Part shown: positions 6,053 to 7,547 of the stretch, piece after piece
How positions within the stretch are numbered: position 1 is the first letter of the stretch
How the letters are laid out: each line of letters begins with the position of its first letter
Assembly: GCA_019236035.1 (NCBI GenBank)
Contig: JAFAJU010000214.1
Coordinates: forward strand, 1 to 7,547
Source of the DNA: Verrucomicrobiota bacterium
GTDB lineage: Bacteria > Verrucomicrobiota > Verrucomicrobiia > Chthoniobacterales > JAFAMB01
Length of the DNA stretch: 7,547 nt
Direction: 5' to 3'
Notes under the pieces: model-generated
What the model was told of the DNA's origin: nothing
Database searches by the model: none
The model's input: the letters and a program-made list of their open reading frames with translations, nothing else
Program-made: the position numbers and the translations under genes

Positions 6053-6282
6053 AGTGAATGTAGCACGGGCGTCTCGCCCGTGATCGGAGGCGCTCCCGCG
6101 CGTCCGACGTAGGCGAACCGCCTCGGTTTGCTCGCGGCTTCGAAGAGTGCAAAGCGGGACGCTTCGCCTACTTTGCGCTCCGGTACCACGCCGTCACGCG
6201 GGAGCGTGTCCCCAAGCTAATGCCACGCCGGACGCGGGGGAGCGCCTCCCATCACAGGCGAGACGCCCGTGCCACATTCACT
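6053..6282. repeat. long imperfect inverted repeat between mglA and exbB
   Basis: Bases 6053-6110 are complementary, without gaps, to 6225-6282. I count 53 of 58 pairs, with mismatches at 6062, 6079, 6085, 6098 and 6107. Each arm contains its own small palindromes, such as CACGGGCG-TCT-CGCCCGTG (6064-6082) and GGAG-GCG-CTCC (6086-6096). The 114-base centre holds a second inverted pair and a CGCGGGAGCG copy (6197-6206) that also complements 6091-6100. No gene is visible. It looks like a non-coding mobile palindromic element or a nested set of them. Transcribed from mglA, it would fold into a large hairpin that could end or stabilise the mRNA. Confidence 0.9.
6109..6171. repeat. inner inverted repeat (GTAGGCGAA type)
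   Basis: GTAGGCGAA (6109-6117) is the exact reverse complement of TTCGCCTAC (6163-6171). Pairing continues inward to 6131/6149, for 19 Watson-Crick pairs of 23. It sits in the central region of the larger inverted repeat and looks like a separate palindromic unit inserted or nested there. Confidence 0.75.
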
Positions 6283-6308
6283 GACACTGACACTGGCACT
6301 GACACTCT
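6279..6308. repeat. CACTGR hexamer array, inverted relative to the CAGTGC array
   Basis: The units are CACTGA, CACTGA, CACTGG, CACTGA and a diverged CACTCT. Read on the minus strand, CACTGG is CCAGTG, the same unit as the array at 5977-6048, so the two arrays face each other across the inverted repeat. This copy is shorter and more diverged. The array ends directly before the putative exbB promoter. Confidence 0.8.
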
Positions 6309-6309
6309 C

Positions 6310-6338
6310 TTGCAGCCAGCTCGATGCTCATCTATTAG
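6310..6338 (+). promoter_or_regulatory. putative sigma-70-like promoter for the exbB operon
   Basis: TTGCAG (6310-6315) and TATTAG (6333-6338) are 17 bases apart. The -35 hexamer and its TC prefix are identical to those of the rpoN promoter candidate. The -10 is weaker. The expected start falls at about 6345, the A of the exbB ATG, which would make the mRNA leaderless. No Shine-Dalgarno sequence precedes that ATG, consistent with but not proving this. Confidence 0.35.
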
Positions 6339-6344
6339 TTCCCG

Positions 6345-7010
6345 ATGATCGACTACATGCAAAAAGGGGGGCCATTGATGTGGCTCATCCTGGTTTGTAG
6401 CGTTGTTTCCATTGCTGTCTTTGCCGAGCGACTGCTTTACTTCCATCGTGCGACCATTAACCTGGGCGAATTGCTTCAGGGTCTGTCCAATTTAATCAGG
6501 AGACGGAACCTGGCAGAAGCACGCGTTGAATGTCAGGCAACGTCTGTGCCTGTGACTCGAGTTATCCATGCGGCGCTCATCCGGCACCGGCTACCGCGAG
6601 CGGAACTGCGGGAGATTGTTAAAGAGGCCGGGCAGCTGGAAGTCCCTCGGCTAGAGCGGAATCTCGGCATTCTCATCGCCATCGGCTACATCTGCCCGCT
6701 CATCGGGTTACTAGGTACGGTCACCGGTCTGATTCAGGCATTTGTACAATTGTCCGCTAATAACGGTTACGCGACTCTGGCGGATGTTTCGGGAGGGGTC
6801 TACCAGAGTCTGTTGACCACTGCCGCCGGCCTAGTCGTGGCCATTCCAACCATCCTCGCTTATTGCCACCTCTCTGCGCGCCTGAACGCTCTGCTTCACG
6901 ACATGGAACGAGCCGGGATCGAAGTGGTCAACCTGCTTTCCGAGAGCGAAACCGACTCTTCCATTATTGAATTCGCTCCCGAGTCACCCGCGGCCAGAGA
7001 GCATCGATGA
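6345..7010 (+). CDS. exbB: MotA/TolQ/ExbB family proton channel protein
   Basis: This inner-membrane subunit, with ExbD, uses the proton gradient to energise a TonB-type protein for outer-membrane transport. The 221 residues give three membrane helices: 11-31 (PLMWLILVCSVV, followed by the family-typical ERLLYFHR), 107-133 (with GLLGTVTGLIQAF) and 155-175 (LLTTAAGLVVAIPTILAY). A long cytoplasmic loop lies between the first two. Thr residues in the second and third helices (T125, T158/T159) are in the positions expected for the channel. The ATG at 6345 gives the usual short N-terminus; an in-frame ATG at 6357 is possible. There is no ribosome site. Its end overlaps the exbD start in ATGA. TolQ is the alternative name, but the downstream TonB-like gene favours ExbB. 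Confidence 0.9.
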   Translation: MIDYMQKGGPLMWLILVCSVVSIAVFAERLLYFHRATINLGELLQGLSNLIRRRNLAEARVECQATSVPVTRVIHAALIRHRLPRAELREIVKEAGQLEVPRLERNLGILIAIGYICPLIGLLGTVTGLIQAFVQLSANNGYATLADVSGGVYQSLLTTAAGLVVAIPTILAYCHLSARLNALLHDMERAGIEVVNLLSESETDSSIIEFAPESPAAREHR

Positions 7011-7408
7011 AACTGACCAGATCAATTCACCTGAATCCTTTCCTGATCTTCATCATTCCGTTGGTGGATCTCTTTTTCCTGCTGCTGCTGCTTTTCCTCA
7101 TCAGTTCCACCTTTCTGCTCCATCCCGGAATCAATGTGAATCTCCCCTTCTCCAAGTTCACGCTCGGGCCGCAAAATAATCCGGTGATTGTTAGCATTAC
7201 AGCGGGCCCTTTTCCGCTGATTTACTACCGCGATCAACAGATAAGGCTAGAGGAGCTTGCACGCCGGTTGGCAGAAGATCATGCCGCGGATCGCTCGATT
7301 ATAATCCAGGCTGATCGTCTGACCCCACAAGGATCTGTCATCGAGATCATGAATCTTTGCCTGGAAAAGGGTTATTCGGTCGTACTAGCGACGTCGCCAC
7401 AAAAATGA
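7007..7408 (+). CDS. exbD: ExbD/TolR family proton channel subunit
   Basis: This is a single-pass inner-membrane partner of ExbB carrying the essential protonatable Asp. The 133-residue product has a short cytoplasmic N-terminus, a helix at about 12-38 (IFIIPLVDLFFLLLLLFLIS) with D21 at the conserved position, and a periplasmic domain of about 95 residues. That domain shows the usual strand-helix pattern: VIVSITAG, IYYRDQQIRLEELARRL, SIIIQADRLTPQGSVIEIMNLCLEKGY. The length is typical. The ATG overlaps the exbB stop (ATGA, 7007-7010) and its own TGA overlaps the next ATG, so the three genes are translationally coupled. Poly-Leu after the Asp is more uniform than in enterobacterial ExbD but within the family's range. 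Confidence 0.92.
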   Translation: MKLTRSIHLNPFLIFIIPLVDLFFLLLLLFLISSTFLLHPGINVNLPFSKFTLGPQNNPVIVSITAGPFPLIYYRDQQIRLEELARRLAEDHAADRSIIIQADRLTPQGSVIEIMNLCLEKGYSVVLATSPQK

Positions 7409-7547
7409 GTCAGCCGGAAGCGCGCTTTATCTTCGATTGGCGAAGAAGCCGATGGGATTATAGACTGCCTCTGCTGATCGCACTCTCGCTCTTCGGGCAC
7501 ATTTTCTGCCTTTATGTTTTCCACGTCGTCTATCCAACGACCACAGC
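7405..7547 (+). CDS. TonB-like membrane protein, 3' end missing
   Basis: Only the first 47 codons are visible. The start ATG overlaps the exbD stop in ATGA (7405-7408). The N-terminus is cytoplasmic and basic (FDWRRSRWDYR). One membrane helix follows (about 21-43), then YPTTT at the beginning of what should be a periplasmic linker. Within the helix, S28 and H32 form an SxxxH motif with the same spacing as S16/H20 in E. coli TonB, the residues through which TonB engages ExbB/ExbD. Position after exbB-exbD supports the same role. The C-terminal TonB domain cannot be seen, so another single-pass partner of ExbBD remains possible. Confidence 0.65.
   Translation, partial: MSQPEARFIFDWRRSRWDYRLPLLIALSLFGHIFCLYVFHVVYPTTT

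Noticed and set aside
5949..6152. Minus-strand ORF with alternating His-Trp repeats
   Set aside because: This is another frame of the same hexamer array, which has no stop codon in any frame. It has no start context and no conserved features.
5926..6189. Minus-strand 87-codon ORF with a poly Ala-Leu tract and GETPVL
   Set aside because: It is generated by translating the CAGTGC array and the palindromic repeat. Neither composition nor context supports a gene. The peptide string GETPVL is simply the reverse reading of the GCACGGGCGTCTCG palindrome.
6053..6282. CRISPR array or insertion sequence in the mglA-exbB gap
   Set aside because: There are no regularly spaced direct repeats with unique spacers and no transposase ORF. 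The structure is inverted and palindromic.
6294..6313. TGGCAC...TTGC before exbB as a sigma-54 promoter
   Set aside because: GG at 6295-6296 and GC at 6312-6313 are separated by 15 bases instead of 10. TGGCAC here belongs to the CACTGR repeat.

Overview
The window is a densely packed, single-strand (+) stretch of bacterial chromosome with moderate to high GC. The short interspersed palindromes (GCACGGGCGTCTCG type, GTAGGCGAA type, CACGCGGGAGCG type) are of a kind I remember from soil Verrucomicrobiota (Spartobacteria/Chthoniobacterales-like) intergenic DNA. Gene order around rpoN is not the proteobacterial lptB-rpoN-hpf-ptsN cluster. I therefore lean to Verrucomicrobiota, with Acidobacteriota or a related phylum as the alternative. 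This is an inference, since no rRNA or tRNA is present to confirm it.

Region 1 (1-2788): the C-terminal part of an NtrC-family response regulator (end of receiver, AAA+ domain, Fis-type HTH), cut by the window start, is followed by a complete sigma-54 gene (rpoN). The 294-base gap between them holds short tandem repeats, hairpins, a CACGTG dyad around a TATAAT box, a fragment of an interspersed repeat and a good sigma-70-like promoter for rpoN. The regulator has intact ATPase motifs, but its sigma-54-contacting GAFTGA loop reads DAFPGA.

Region 2 (2793-3554): a secreted protein of unknown function begins 4 bases after the rpoN stop. A Cys...His...Asp/Asn layout hints at a papain-like fold.

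Region 3 (3676-5978): a probable polarity module. A 546-residue protein has a roadblock/LC7 (MglB-like) domain at its C-terminus, preceded by a long disordered region and degenerate repeats. A canonical MglA small GTPase follows. This is the mglB-mglA gene order of Myxococcus and Thermus, but with an MglB more than three times the usual length.

Region 4 (5977-6308): a compound repeat. A (CAGTGC)n array abuts the mglA stop, a long inverted repeat with about 58-base arms follows, and a diverged inverted CACTGR array closes it.

Region 5 (6345-7547): an exbB-exbD-tonB-like operon with ATGA overlaps. It encodes a proton-channel pair and the first 47 codons of a TonB-like protein carrying the SxxxH transmembrane motif. 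The last gene runs off the window.
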